Positions 41,059-50,638 of a stretch of DNA of 53,735 nt are shown one piece after another. The stretch comes from DASTHS01 sp035718085 (GTDB lineage Bacteria; Actinomycetota; Acidimicrobiia; Acidimicrobiales; Palsa-688): the NCBI GenBank assembly GCA_035718085.1, contig DASTHS010000199.1, positions 1 to 53,735 of the forward strand. Direction: 5' to 3'. The number at the start of each line of letters is the position of its first letter. The first letter of the stretch is position 1. The notes beneath the pieces were generated by a model. That model saw only the letters and a program-made list of their open reading frames with translations, did not search any database and was not told the origin of the DNA. A program made the position numbers and the translations under genes.

Positions 41059-41816
41059 TCTGCCGCCAGCCAGCCCCGCAGGGCGGCGACGAAGGCGTCG
41101 GGTCGCTCGAGGTGGCAGGCGTGGCCGCACCCGTCGAGCACGACGAGCTGGGCGGCCCCGCCGAGCGAGGCCACCAGCCGGGCGGCCCGCCCCGCGTAGA
41201 CGGCGTCGAGGGCGCCGGCCACCACCAGGGCGGGGGCCCGCACCTCGGCGAGCCGGTGCCAGAGCGGCTCCTGGGTGCCGGCGCCGGCGAGCCGCAGGCT
41301 CGACGCCAGCCCGGCGGCGCTGCCGCCGAGGCGGGCGTCGACGGCGGCGGCGTCGGCGTGGAGGGTGGCGAAGAGGGGCAGCGTCAACCACCACCGCACG
41401 AACGCTTCGACCCCCTCGCGCTCGACGCGGCCGGCGAGGGCGTCGTCGGCGGTGCGGCGGGCCGCCCGCTCGGCGTGGTCGTCGATGCCGGCCGACGTCG
41501 ACACCAGGACCAGCCCCTGGACGACCTCCGGCCGGGCCACGGCCAGGTGCAGCAGCACCCGACCGCCCATCGAGTAGCCGACGTAGGTGGCCGGCCCGAC
41601 GGCGTCGGCGACCGCGTCGGCCGCGCCCCAGAGATCGGTCTCCACCAGCGCCGACCGGCCGTGGCCGGGCAGGTCGGGGGCTACCACCTCACGCCCGTCT
41701 GCGGCCAGCCGGGCGGCCACCGGAGCCCACGCCGCCGCGGACTGGGTGAACCCGTGCAGCAGGGCCAGACGGCCGGGGCGGCCGGGAGGTCCCGCGAGTC
41801 GCTCCACGTGCAGCAC
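41007..41816 (-). CDS. menH: Alpha/beta hydrolase, probable MenH (SHCHC synthase)
   Basis: A 269-residue alpha/beta hydrolase. The triad is readable: Ser82 in VGYSMGGR, Asp204 in ALDAVYAG and His232 in DGCGHACHLERPD. PDLPGHGRS is the usual N-terminal motif. MenH eliminates pyruvate from SEPHCHC in menaquinone synthesis. I use that name because the gene is divergent from menD with only 14 bp between them. The GTG start at 41816 reads MLHVERLAGPPG. The C-terminal about 17 residues (ADHTATPTARSTPNASTS) are unusual and are encoded in the overlap with menA. Confidence 0.82.
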   Translation of the reverse strand: MLHVERLAGPPGRPGRLALLHGFTQSAAAWAPVAARLAADGREVVAPDLPGHGRSALVETDLWGAADAVADAVGPATYVGYSMGGRVLLHLAVARPEVVQGLVLVSTSAGIDDHAERAARRTADDALAGRVEREGVEAFVRWWLTLPLFATLHADAAAVDARLGGSAAGLASSLRLAGAGTQEPLWHRLAEVRAPALVVAGALDAVYAGRAARLVASLGGAAQLVVLDGCGHACHLERPDAFVAALRGWLAADHTATPTARSTPNASTS

Positions 41817-41830
41817 GGGCCGATGCTCCC

Positions 41831-43567
41831 ATGAGACGATCGCCTTCGGCCAGCGACGTGCAGGCCACCTTCGCCGCCACCCTGGTCGACGAGTGGGTGC
41901 GCTCCGGTGTGACCGACGCGGTGGTCGCGCCCGGCTCGCGCTCGACCCCGCTGCTGGTGGCCCTGGGCGACGACCGCCGCATCGCCACCCACGTGGCCCT
42001 CGACGAGCGGGCCGCCGGCTTCATGGCCCTCGGATACGGCATGGCGACCGGCCGGCCGGCGCCGGTGGTCACGACCAGCGGCACCGCCGCGGTCGAGTTG
42101 CACCCGGCGGTGGTCGAGGCCGACCTCGCGGGCGTGGCCATGGTCGCCGTCACCGCCGACCGGCCGCCCGAGCTGCACCACGTGGGCGCCCCCCAGACCG
42201 TCGAGCAGGTCGGCCTCTACGGGGGCGCCACCCGCCTGGTGCTCGACCCGGGGGCGCCGACGGCCGACGGTGCCGGCGGGTGGCGTGCGCTGGCCGCCCG
42301 GGCGGTGGCCGCGGCGCGTGGCGGCCCGCTCGGCCCCGGCCCCGTGCAGCTGAACCTCGCCTTCCGTGAGCCGCTGCTCGGGCAGCCGGGCGCGCTCCCC
42401 GAGGGGCGGCCCGACGGCGCCCCGTGGACCCTGCCGAGCACGCCCGTGCCCGGCCCGGTCGACGACGCCGTGCTCGGCCGGCTCGTCGAGCGGCGGGCGG
42501 AGGCGGGCGTGATCGTGGCCGGCGCCGGGGCCGGCGACCCCGCCGTGGTGCTCGATGTCGCCTCTGCCCTCGGGTGGCCGGTGTTCGCCGACCCGAGGTC
42601 GGGGGTGCGCCTGCCCCACCACCTCGTCGTCGCCGCCGCGGACGCCCTGTTGCGCACCGACGTCGCCGGCTGGGAACCCCAGGCGGTGCTGCGGCTGGGC
42701 CGCCCCTGGGCGTCGAAGGTGCTCGGCTCGTGGCTCGCGCAGCGGGGGCCCGGAGCGGTCGACGTGCTGGTCGACCCGCACGGCCGGTGGGCCGACCCCG
42801 ACCGACGGGTCACCCACGTCATCGCCGCCGACCCGACCGGTGTCGGCCTCGCGCTGCAGGCCCGCGCCGGGGCGGGCGGCCACGTCGCCAGCCGCTGGGC
42901 CGCCCGCTGGCATCGCGCCGAGGCGGCGGCCCAGGTGGCCATCGGCGGTGTCTTGACCCCCGAGGCCGAGGGCCGGGCGCCACTGAGCGAGCCGGGGGTC
43001 GCCCGGGCGGTGACGGCGGCGGTTCCCGACGGCGGGGTGCTCGTGGTGTCGTCGTCGATGCCGGTGCGCGACGTCGAGTGGTTCTCGGCGCCCCGGCGGG
43101 GGATCCGGGTGCTGGCCAACCGCGGCGCCAACGGCATCGACGGGGTGGTGGCGACCTGCGTCGGTGCCGCCCTCTCGGGTACCCCCACCGTCGGGCTGCT
43201 CGGCGACCTGGCCTTCGTCTACGACGCCAGCGCCCTGCTGTGGGCGGCCCGGCGACCGGTGCGCTGCACCCTGGTGGTGGTCGACAACGACGGGGGCGGC
43301 ATCTTCTCGTTCCTCCCGCAGGCCGGCATGGCGCCCGGGCGCTTCGAGGAGATGTGGGGCACCCCGCACGGCCTCGACGTGGTCGCCGTGTGCCGGGCCT
43401 ACGGCGTGGCCGTCGCCGAGGTGGCGTCGGGCCCCGACCTGCTCGCCGCCGTCGGCGACCCCGGGCCGGGGGTGCGGGTGGTGGTGGTCCGCACCGACCG
43501 GCACGCCAACGTCGCCGCCCACGAGCGGGTCAACGCGGCGGTGGCGGCGGCGGTCGCGGGGCTGTGA
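41831..43567 (+). CDS. menD: 2-succinyl-5-enolpyruvyl-6-hydroxy-3-cyclohexene-1-carboxylate synthase
   Basis: A 578-residue ThDP-dependent enzyme that joins 2-oxoglutarate and isochorismate. It begins with the pyrimidine-domain motif VVAPGSRSTPL and DERAAGFMALGYG. The ThDP/Mg motif is GDLAFVYDASALLW to VVDNDGGGIF, and NRGANGIDG is the MenD-specific stretch. Length is typical. It starts at ATG 41831, directly back to back with menH. It stops 18 bp from the convergent menF stop. Confidence 0.95.
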   Translation: MRRSPSASDVQATFAATLVDEWVRSGVTDAVVAPGSRSTPLLVALGDDRRIATHVALDERAAGFMALGYGMATGRPAPVVTTSGTAAVELHPAVVEADLAGVAMVAVTADRPPELHHVGAPQTVEQVGLYGGATRLVLDPGAPTADGAGGWRALAARAVAAARGGPLGPGPVQLNLAFREPLLGQPGALPEGRPDGAPWTLPSTPVPGPVDDAVLGRLVERRAEAGVIVAGAGAGDPAVVLDVASALGWPVFADPRSGVRLPHHLVVAAADALLRTDVAGWEPQAVLRLGRPWASKVLGSWLAQRGPGAVDVLVDPHGRWADPDRRVTHVIAADPTGVGLALQARAGAGGHVASRWAARWHRAEAAAQVAIGGVLTPEAEGRAPLSEPGVARAVTAAVPDGGVLVVSSSMPVRDVEWFSAPRRGIRVLANRGANGIDGVVATCVGAALSGTPTVGLLGDLAFVYDASALLWAARRPVRCTLVVVDNDGGGIFSFLPQAGMAPGRFEEMWGTPHGLDVVAVCRAYGVAVAEVASGPDLLAAVGDPGPGVRVVVVRTDRHANVAAHERVNAAVAAAVAGL

Positions 43568-43585
43568 ACCCGCCCGGCGGGCCGT

Positions 43586-44830
43586 TCAGGGTCGCACGAG
43601 GGCGGCGAGGAGCGCCTGCAGCTTGAGCTGCGTCTCGGCCAGCTCGGCCACCGGGTCGGAGTCGGTGACCACGCCGACGCCGGCGAAGAGCGAGGCGCGG
43701 GCGCCGTCGACCACCGCCGACCGGATGCCGAGCGCCAGGTCGCCGTCCCCCGAGGCGCCCAGCCAGCCGACCGGGCCGGCGTAGCGGCCGCGCTCGAAGC
43801 CCTCGACGGCCTGCAGGTGGGCGACGGCCTCCTTGGTCGGGGTCCCCCCGACCGCCGGGGTGGGGTGCAGGGCCGCCACCAGCTCGAGGGCACCCGGCAG
43901 GCTGCCGTCCGCACGGGAGGCCAGCCGACCGCGCACGTGGGTGGCGAGGTGCGACACGTTGCGCAGCGCCACGATCGCCGGGGTGTCGGGCACCTCGAGC
44001 TCGCTGCACAGCGGGCGGAGGGCGGCGTCGAGCAGGTCGATGACCAGCTGGTGCTCGGCGCGGTCTTTCGTCGACGCCTGCAGCCCGCGGATCAGCGCGT
44101 CGTCGGCGTCGGTGTCGCCGCTGCGGGCGACGGTCCCGGCGAGTGGGTGGCTCTCGACCCGGTCGCCGCGTCGGGCCACCAGCAGCTCGGGGCTGGCGCC
44201 GATGAACCCGTCGACCGCCCACAGCATGCAGGTCGGGTAGAGGGCGGCCAGCCGGCCGAGCACCTCGGCAAGGGGGAACGGGCGGTTGGCCTCCACGTCG
44301 ACCCGTCGGGCCAGCACCACCTTGTCGAGCGCCCCGGTGCGGATCCGGGCGACGGCGTCGGCGACAAGCGCCCGCCACTGGTCGTGGGGCAGCGGGCTGC
44401 TCAGGGCGAAACCGTCGGGGGCGGCGGTGGCCACGGGCTCCGGCCAGGGGTCAGGGTGATCGCCGGGGGCACCGACCACGGTCACCCACGCGCCCTCGGC
44501 ATCGGCGCCCCAGAGGGTGCGGGGGATCACCAGGCTGCCCGGCGCCGCCGGGTCGAACGGGAGGGCGGCGAGGGCCACGGGGCCGGTGCCCGGCCGGCCG
44601 ACGGGGTCGTCGGCCCTGATGCCGGCGAGGACGGCCTGGGCCCGGGCCACGTCGCCGTCGTCGGCGAGGCCACCCGGGAGGTCGACGCGCACCGCGGCCC
44701 CCACGCCGCCGAGGCGCAGGCCTGCGCCTTGCCACACGACGGCGCCGGGGACGTCGGCGAGGGCCAGCACGTCGGGCACGGCGTCGACGCGGGTGGTGGT
44801 GGCGACCAGTCCGCCGACGGTGGCGGTCAC
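43586..44830 (-). CDS. menF: Isochorismate synthase
   Basis: A 414-residue chorismate-utilising enzyme. The conserved C-terminal domain shows KVVLARRV, CMLWAVDGFIGASPELLVAR, SHPLAGTVARSGD and the final LFAGVGVVTDSDP. The N-terminal third is variable. It makes isochorismate, the substrate of MenD encoded opposite. A siderophore-type isochorismate synthase would look similar; the surrounding men genes favour menaquinone. It starts at GTG 44830 in a GTGA overlap with ubiE, so it is coupled to the last step of the same pathway. Confidence 0.88.
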   Translation of the reverse strand: MTATVGGLVATTTRVDAVPDVLALADVPGAVVWQGAGLRLGGVGAAVRVDLPGGLADDGDVARAQAVLAGIRADDPVGRPGTGPVALAALPFDPAAPGSLVIPRTLWGADAEGAWVTVVGAPGDHPDPWPEPVATAAPDGFALSSPLPHDQWRALVADAVARIRTGALDKVVLARRVDVEANRPFPLAEVLGRLAALYPTCMLWAVDGFIGASPELLVARRGDRVESHPLAGTVARSGDTDADDALIRGLQASTKDRAEHQLVIDLLDAALRPLCSELEVPDTPAIVALRNVSHLATHVRGRLASRADGSLPGALELVAALHPTPAVGGTPTKEAVAHLQAVEGFERGRYAGPVGWLGASGDGDLALGIRSAVVDGARASLFAGVGVVTDSDPVAELAETQLKLQALLAALVRP

Positions 44831-45522
44831 CGGCGCCTCGTGGCGGTGACCAGCTGGGTCACGCCGAGGGTCAGCAACGAGCGGGTCACCGTGGCGAACC
44901 CGGCGTCGCGCAGTTGGTCGAGCATCACCGGCGGCGACGGCAGGTAGGCCACCGACCGGGGGAGGTAGGCGTAGGCGTCGGCGTCCGAGAGCAGCCCTCC
45001 CAAGCGCGGCACCACCGACCCGAAGTACACCCGGTGGCCGGCGCGCAGCACCGCGGATCGGGGCTCGGCCACCTCGAGGAGCGCGATGCGCCCGCCCGGG
45101 CGCACGACCCGGGCCAGCTCTGCCCACAGCGACGGCAGGTCGGCCACGTTGCGCAGCGCCCAGCCGCTGACGACCCCGTCGACCGATCCGTCGGCGAACG
45201 GCAGGGCGAGCGCGTCGCCGTGCACGAGCGGCGCAGCGGTGACCGCCTTGTCGAGCATGCCGCGCGACAGGTCGATGCCGATCGGCCGCTGCCCGGCCCG
45301 GGCCAGTGCCACGCACAGCTCGCCGGGCCCGCAGGCCACGTCGAGCACCCGGGCCGCCGCCGGGAGGTCGAGGGCACGCACCGCCCGGCGCCGCCACCCC
45401 CGGTCGAGCCCGAAGGTCATCAGCGTGTTCATGAGGTCGTAGCGCGGGGCGATGGCGTCGAACATCGACCGCACCGCTGCGACCTTGGCGGCACCCTCGG
45501 GCAGGGCGGGGGCAGCGGTCAC
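44827..45522 (-). CDS. ubiE: Demethylmenaquinone methyltransferase (UbiE/MenG)
   Basis: A 231-residue SAM-dependent C-methyltransferase for the last step of menaquinone synthesis. Motifs are VRSMFDAIAPRYDLMN, motif I LDVACGPGELCVALA, VSGWALRNVADL and RVVRPGGRIALLEVAEP, all typical of MenG/UbiE. The open frame extends 20 codons upstream into the MaoC gene; I start at GTG 45522, 7 nt after that gene, which gives the usual family N-terminus. It overlaps menF by 4 nt. Confidence 0.92.
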   Translation of the reverse strand: MTAAPALPEGAAKVAAVRSMFDAIAPRYDLMNTLMTFGLDRGWRRRAVRALDLPAAARVLDVACGPGELCVALARAGQRPIGIDLSRGMLDKAVTAAPLVHGDALALPFADGSVDGVVSGWALRNVADLPSLWAELARVVRPGGRIALLEVAEPRSAVLRAGHRVYFGSVVPRLGGLLSDADAYAYLPRSVAYLPSPPVMLDQLRDAGFATVTRSLLTLGVTQLVTATRRR

Positions 45523-45529
45523 CGGCGGC

Positions 45530-45985
45530 TCACTGGTAGTAGCGGAACAGTGCCTCGGCCACGCACACCGGCTTGGTGCCACCCTCGATCTCGAAGGTGA
45601 GGCGCACCTTGACCTGCACGCCGCCGGCGACGTCGTCGACGGCCAGCAGCTCGCCGCCGGCGCGCAGCTTGGAGCCGACGGGCACGGGCGACGGGAAGCG
45701 CACCTTGTCGAGGCCGTAGTTGACCCCCATGCTGATGCCCTTCACCGCCATGATCTCGCCGGAGAGCGCGGCTGCGAGCGACAACGTGAGGTACCCGTGG
45801 GCGATGGGCCCGCCGAAGGGGCCGCCCTTGGCCCGCTCGGGGTCGACGTGGATCCACTGGTGGTCGCCGGTGGCGTCGGCGAAGAGGTTGACCTGCTCCT
45901 GGGTGATCTCGTGCCACTCGCTGTGGCCGAGGTGGTCGCCGACCTTGGCCTTGAGCTGGTCGATGCCGTCGATGATCGTGGTCAT
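45530..45985 (-). CDS. MaoC-like (R)-specific enoyl-CoA hydratase
   Basis: A 151-residue hot-dog-fold protein resembling M. tuberculosis Rv0130. The catalytic Asp41 and His46 sit in FADATGDHQWIHVDPERA, followed by FGGPIAHGYLTLSL and NYGLDKVRFPSPVPVGS. It would hydrate trans-2-enoyl-CoA to (R)-3-hydroxyacyl-CoA. It starts at ATG 45985 and ends 7 nt before ubiE. It is packed into a minus-strand run with menaquinone and mycothiol genes; no pathway link is evident. Confidence 0.9.
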   Translation of the reverse strand: MTTIIDGIDQLKAKVGDHLGHSEWHEITQEQVNLFADATGDHQWIHVDPERAKGGPFGGPIAHGYLTLSLAAALSGEIMAVKGISMGVNYGLDKVRFPSPVPVGSKLRAGGELLAVDDVAGGVQVKVRLTFEIEGGTKPVCVAEALFRYYQ

Positions 45986-46011
45986 GGGCGCGGAGGCTAG
46001 GGCCGGGCCGC

Positions 46012-46362
46012 TCAGTGGAACCAGGTGCGGTAGTAGCTGCGGCTCAACGGGTGCAGCAGCAACGCCAGCAAGGCGATGGCGAAGAGCAGGTTGATCGCCA
46101 CGTTGAACGAGTGCACGGCGACGAGCAGGGCCACGTTGAGCACGGCGACGGCGACGCCGACCCAGTAGAGCACCTTGCGCTCGTTGGCCACCCCCCACCC
46201 GGCGGCCGCCGAGCCGGCCATGAGCACGAAGCCGAGGGGGTTGAGGAAGGCGCCCCCGATCAGCGCGAACACCGCGTTGATGTACATCACGATGGTCGCG
46301 ATGTAGAGGGTCTGCGGCTGCGAGCGGTCGAGCCACTTCTGCGAGGCCATGGCGAACAGCAT
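46012..46362 (-). CDS. Small membrane protein, four helices
   Basis: A 116-residue hydrophobic protein with about four membrane helices (near 18-37, 42-60, 66-84 and 88-105) and no known motif. It is of a type often annotated only as membrane protein in actinobacteria. It starts at ATG 46362; an ATG at 46350 (MASQKW) is possible. It lies 15 bp after rlmN and 26 bp before the MaoC gene, within the same run. Confidence 0.78.
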   Translation of the reverse strand: MLFAMASQKWLDRSQPQTLYIATIVMYINAVFALIGGAFLNPLGFVLMAGSAAAGWGVANERKVLYWVGVAVAVLNVALLVAVHSFNVAINLLFAIALLALLLHPLSRSYYRTWFH

Positions 46363-46377
46363 GGCCGACCGGGTGGG

Positions 46378-47451
<1,074 letters not shown>

Positions 47452-47467
47452 CCCAGGCTACGGGGGC

Positions 47468-48403
47468 TCAGCCGACGGCCGGCACGTCGCCGATGTAGGC
47501 CCGGTCGACGTGGTGCACAACGAAGCCGAGGTCGACGTAGAGCTTCACGGCCCGGGTGTTGCCGGCGTCGACGTAGAGCATGCCGGTGCGGATGCCCCGA
47601 CCCGCGAGCGAGGCCAGGCCGGCGAGGGTCATGCGCCGCCCCAGGCCCCGGCCCCGGTCGGGGTCGACGGCGATCACGTAGATCTCACCGACGGGCGGGT
47701 CGTGGTCGGCGTGCACCTTGGTCCAGCAGAACCCGGCCAGGGCGCCGTCGCGCTCGTGGAGCAGGAAGCCGTCGGGGTCGAACCACGGCTCGGCCTCACG
47801 CTCGCGCAGGGTGTCGAGATCCCAACCTCCCTGCTCGGGATGCCAGGAGAACGCCCGGTTGTTGACATCGAGCCAGCGCTCCTCGTCCCGGCCGGGCACG
47901 AAGGTGCGGGTCGCCAGGGTGGCCGCCTCCGCGCCGAGGTCGTCGTCGAGGGGCAGCGGGCGGCGCATCTGGTAGAGGGTCCGCCCCGCCGCCAGCCCGG
48001 CGGCGGCGGCCACCCGGTCGTGCTCGGGCCGCGGCTGGTTCACCCACAGGTGCACGTGGCCACCGCCCCCCTCGGCGATGACCCGGGCCGCCCCGGAGAC
48101 CAGCGCCTCCCCGATGGTGTTGCCCGGCCGGCGGTGGTGGGGGTCGACGACGTACTCGAGGGCCCAGCTGCCGCCCCGCGGCGCCCGGCTGACCTGGGCG
48201 TAGCCGACCGGGTGCTCGTGGTCGGCCTCGAAGGCGATCAACCCGGCGAACCCGGTGCGACCGCCCTCGGCGGCGTCCAGCCATGCGTGCTCGTCGAGCG
48301 GCGCGTGGTCGTCGGCGAGGCGCGCCTCTTCGACGATGCGCCCCACCGCCGCCATCTCGTCGGGCGACAGGCGCCGGCGCACCTCGATCCGCACCCGCCG
48401 CAC
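47468..48403 (-). CDS. mshD: Mycothiol synthase
   Basis: A 311-residue protein with two GNAT domains. It acetylates Cys-GlcN-Ins, the last step of mycothiol synthesis, so it marks the organism as an actinobacterium. The N-terminal domain has EYVVDPHHRRPGNTIGEAL, where the pantetheine loop is degraded. The C-terminal domain has IYVIAVDPDRGRGLGRRMT with the intact acetyl-CoA loop, LYVDAGNTRAVKLYVDLGF and a short end. The start is GTG 48403, with GTG 48394 as an alternative. It is divergent from nth across 22 bp and leads the rlmN-to-menF run. Confidence 0.93.
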   Translation of the reverse strand: MRRVRIEVRRRLSPDEMAAVGRIVEEARLADDHAPLDEHAWLDAAEGGRTGFAGLIAFEADHEHPVGYAQVSRAPRGGSWALEYVVDPHHRRPGNTIGEALVSGAARVIAEGGGGHVHLWVNQPRPEHDRVAAAAGLAAGRTLYQMRRPLPLDDDLGAEAATLATRTFVPGRDEERWLDVNNRAFSWHPEQGGWDLDTLREREAEPWFDPDGFLLHERDGALAGFCWTKVHADHDPPVGEIYVIAVDPDRGRGLGRRMTLAGLASLAGRGIRTGMLYVDAGNTRAVKLYVDLGFVVHHVDRAYIGDVPAVG

Positions 48404-48411
48404 GGTAGCCG

Positions 48412-48417
48412 TAGGGT
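48412..48417 (+). promoter_or_regulatory. Candidate -10 box (TAGGGT) for nth
   Basis: TAGGGT fits TANNNT and ends 8 nt before the ATG of nth, suggesting a leaderless message. The same short gap must also serve mshD. Confidence 0.4.
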
Positions 48418-48425
48418 CGCACCCC

Positions 48426-49106
48426 ATGGCCAGGCCCCGCACGCCGGCCGGGCGCGCCAAGGTGGTGGTCGCCCGGCTCGCCGACGAGTACCCGGGCACG
48501 GCGCAGGAGCTCTGCGAGCTGGAGTTCGCCGACCCCTGGCAGCTGCTGGTCGCCACCGTGCTGTCGGCGCAGACCACCGACGTGGCGGTCAACGCCGTCA
48601 CCCCGATGCTCTTCGCCCGCTACCCCGGCCCTGCCGACCTGGCCGCCGCCGACCCTGGCGACGTCGAGCAGATCGTGCGGCGCACCGGGTTCTTCCGGTC
48701 GAAGACCAGGTCGGTCATCGGACTGGCCTCGGCGGTGGTCGACCGCTTCGGCGGCCGGGTACCGACCCGCCTCGACGACCTCACCACCCTGCCGGGGGTG
48801 GGCCGCAAGACGGCCAACGTCGTGCGCAGCGTGGCGCTCGACCAGCCCGGCCTGCCCGTCGACACCCACGTCACCCGGCTGTCGGCGCTGCTCGGGCTGA
48901 CCACCGAGACCGACCCGGTGAAGATCGAGGCCGACCTGTGCGCGCTGCTGCCACGGAGCGAGTGGGGCACGGCCAGCCTCCGGTTGATCCTGCATGGCCG
49001 ACGGGTGTGCGTCGCCCGCCGGCCACGCTGCGGCGACTGCGTGCTCGCCGATGTCTGCCCCTCGGCGCGGCTGCCGATGGCGGTGGCCGCCGGCCGCCGC
49101 CGTTAG
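48426..49106 (+). CDS. nth: Endonuclease III
   Basis: A 226-residue DNA glycosylase/AP lyase that removes oxidised pyrimidines. The helix-hairpin-helix is LPGVGRKTANVV with catalytic Lys128, and Asp146 is in PVDTHVTRLS. The iron-sulfur cluster ligands C195, C202, C205 and C211 follow the C-X6-C-X2-C-X5-C pattern. It starts at ATG 48426 right after a TAGGGT element. Its TAG stop overlaps that of the small convergent gene. Confidence 0.95.
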   Translation: MARPRTPAGRAKVVVARLADEYPGTAQELCELEFADPWQLLVATVLSAQTTDVAVNAVTPMLFARYPGPADLAAADPGDVEQIVRRTGFFRSKTRSVIGLASAVVDRFGGRVPTRLDDLTTLPGVGRKTANVVRSVALDQPGLPVDTHVTRLSALLGLTTETDPVKIEADLCALLPRSEWGTASLRLILHGRRVCVARRPRCGDCVLADVCPSARLPMAVAAGRRR

Positions 49107-49291
49107 CCGGCGTCGCCGACGGCTCGGGCCAGGCGCCGGCTGGCCGCCTGCAGGGTGCGCTCCACCTCGAAGAGGGTGGAGCCGACCGCCTCCGCCTGGG
49201 CGCCGGTCAGCCCCTCGGCCAACCGGGTGAGGCGCCCGGCCAGCTCGTCGAGGCTCGTCGAGAGCGAGCCGAGCTCGGCGGCCAGGCTCAC
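49103..49291 (-). CDS. Small helical protein of unknown function (62 aa)
   Basis: A short frame from GTG 49291, with GGAGGG 7 nt upstream, a convincing ribosome site. The product is almost entirely alpha-helical, with heptad-like leucines (LAAELGSLSTSLDELAGRLT, then LFEVERTLQAASRRL), so a coiled coil or helical bundle is likely. There is no membrane segment. It fills the gap between nth and hisD on the opposite strand, and its TAA overlaps the nth stop. I do not recognise a family. Confidence 0.65.
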   Translation of the reverse strand: MSLAAELGSLSTSLDELAGRLTRLAEGLTGAQAEAVGSTLFEVERTLQAASRRLARAVGDAG

Positions 49292-49317
49292 CGGTGGGCC
49301 CTCCGGGGGTCCGCAAG

Positions 49318-49323
49318 TACGAT
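49318..49323 (+). promoter_or_regulatory. Candidate -10 box (TACGAT) for the histidine operon
   Basis: TACGAT fits TANNNT and ends 10 nt before the hisD ATG, so the message would have almost no leader. No -35 is clear, and I see no T-box or attenuator. Confidence 0.45.
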
Positions 49324-49333
49324 CGGCGTCCGC

Positions 49334-50638
49334 ATGCCCCCCATCCTGACCCGCATCGACCTGCGTGGCGTCACCGGCGACCTGCGCACCCTGCTGCCCG
49401 CCCCGTCGGCGGGCCAGGAGGGCCCGGTCGACGCCGTCGCCGCCATCCTCGCCGAGGTGCGCGCCGGCGGCGACGGCGCCGTGCGTGCGCTGACCGAGCG
49501 CTTCGACCACGTCGCCGTCGACGACCTCGCCGTCGGCGCCGACGAACGCACGGCCGCCCTCGGCCGGGTGCCGGCGGCGCTGCGCGCCGCACTGGAGGCG
49601 GCGGCCGACAACATCGACGCCTACCACCGCTCGACGCTGCACCCCGACGGCAGCTTCGAGCGCGACGGCCTGACCGTGCGCGAGGTGCGCCAGGCGGTCG
49701 AGCGGGCCGGCTGCTACGTGCCGGGGGGCCGAGCCGCCCTGGCGTCGAGCGTGCTGATGACCGCCATCCCCGCCCGGGTCGCCGGCGTTGGCTCGGTGGT
49801 CGTCTGCTCCCCGCCGGGTCCCGACGGCCGGGTCGCCGACTCGGTGCTCGCCGCTTGTGCGGTCGCCGGCGTCGACGAGGTCTACCGGGTCGGGGGCGCC
49901 CAGGCGATCGCCGCCATGGCCTACGGCACCGAGACGGTGCGGCCCGTCGACGTGATCGTCGGGCCCGGCAACGTCTACGTCGCAGTGGCCCAGCGCCTGG
50001 TCGCCCAGCAAGGGCTGGTCGGCGTGCCCAGCGCGTTCGCCGGACCTAGCGAGGTGGCGGTGATCGCCGACGAGTCGACCCCGGTCGACCTGGCCGCCAT
50101 CGACCTGGTGGTTCAGGCCGAGCACGGGCCCGACGGCCTGGCCTGGCTGGTGACCTGGTCGGAGCAGGTCGCCGACGCGGTGACCGAGGCGGTGGCCCGG
50201 CTGACGGCGGTCTCCCCCCGGCGCGCCGAGATCGAGTCGACCCTCGGGCGGGGCGGCTACGCCGTGGTCGTCGACGGGCCCGACCAGGCCGTCGACGTGG
50301 CGAACGTGATCGCCGCCGAACACCTGGAGGTGATGACCGCCGACCCCGACGCGCTCGTCCGGGGCATCCGGGCCGCCGGTGCCGTCTTCACCGGCCGCTT
50401 CGCCCCGGCCAGCGTCGGCGACTACGCCGCCGGGCCCAGCCACGTGCTGCCCACCGCCCGCTCGGCCCGCTTCGGCAGTGCCCTGCGCTGCGACGACTTC
50501 TGCCGGCACATCCACGTCGTCGACCTCGACCAGGCCGCCCTCGACCGCCTGGCGCCGCACGTGGCCGCCATCGCCGAGGCCGAGGGGCTCGCCGCCCACG
50601 CCGAGTCGGTGTGGCTGCGCGCCAGCAGCCGGCCGTGA
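49334..50638 (+). CDS. hisD: Histidinol dehydrogenase
   Basis: A 434-residue zinc enzyme that oxidises histidinol to histidine in two steps. Landmarks are the GCYVPGGRAALASSVLM segment, VGGAQAIAAMAYGTETV, zinc ligands Gln261 and His264 in VQAEHGPDG, and AAEHLEVM with the catalytic His-Glu pair. GPSHVLPT follows. The length is typical. It starts at ATG 49334 and leads the his operon, overlapping hisC by 4 nt (GTGA). Confidence 0.96.
   Translation: MPPILTRIDLRGVTGDLRTLLPAPSAGQEGPVDAVAAILAEVRAGGDGAVRALTERFDHVAVDDLAVGADERTAALGRVPAALRAALEAAADNIDAYHRSTLHPDGSFERDGLTVREVRQAVERAGCYVPGGRAALASSVLMTAIPARVAGVGSVVVCSPPGPDGRVADSVLAACAVAGVDEVYRVGGAQAIAAMAYGTETVRPVDVIVGPGNVYVAVAQRLVAQQGLVGVPSAFAGPSEVAVIADESTPVDLAAIDLVVQAEHGPDGLAWLVTWSEQVADAVTEAVARLTAVSPRRAEIESTLGRGGYAVVVDGPDQAVDVANVIAAEHLEVMTADPDALVRGIRAAGAVFTGRFAPASVGDYAAGPSHVLPTARSARFGSALRCDDFCRHIHVVDLDQAALDRLAPHVAAIAEAEGLAAHAESVWLRASSRP

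Noticed and set aside
43569..43581. CCCGCC/GGCGGG repeat between menD and menF as a terminator
   Set aside because: The arms are separated by one base, so only a 4-bp stem could form; too weak to call.
36000..45522. A complete menaquinone operon
   Set aside because: The genes are on both strands, divided by a signalling gene, and menB and menC are missing; it is a loose neighbourhood, not one operon.
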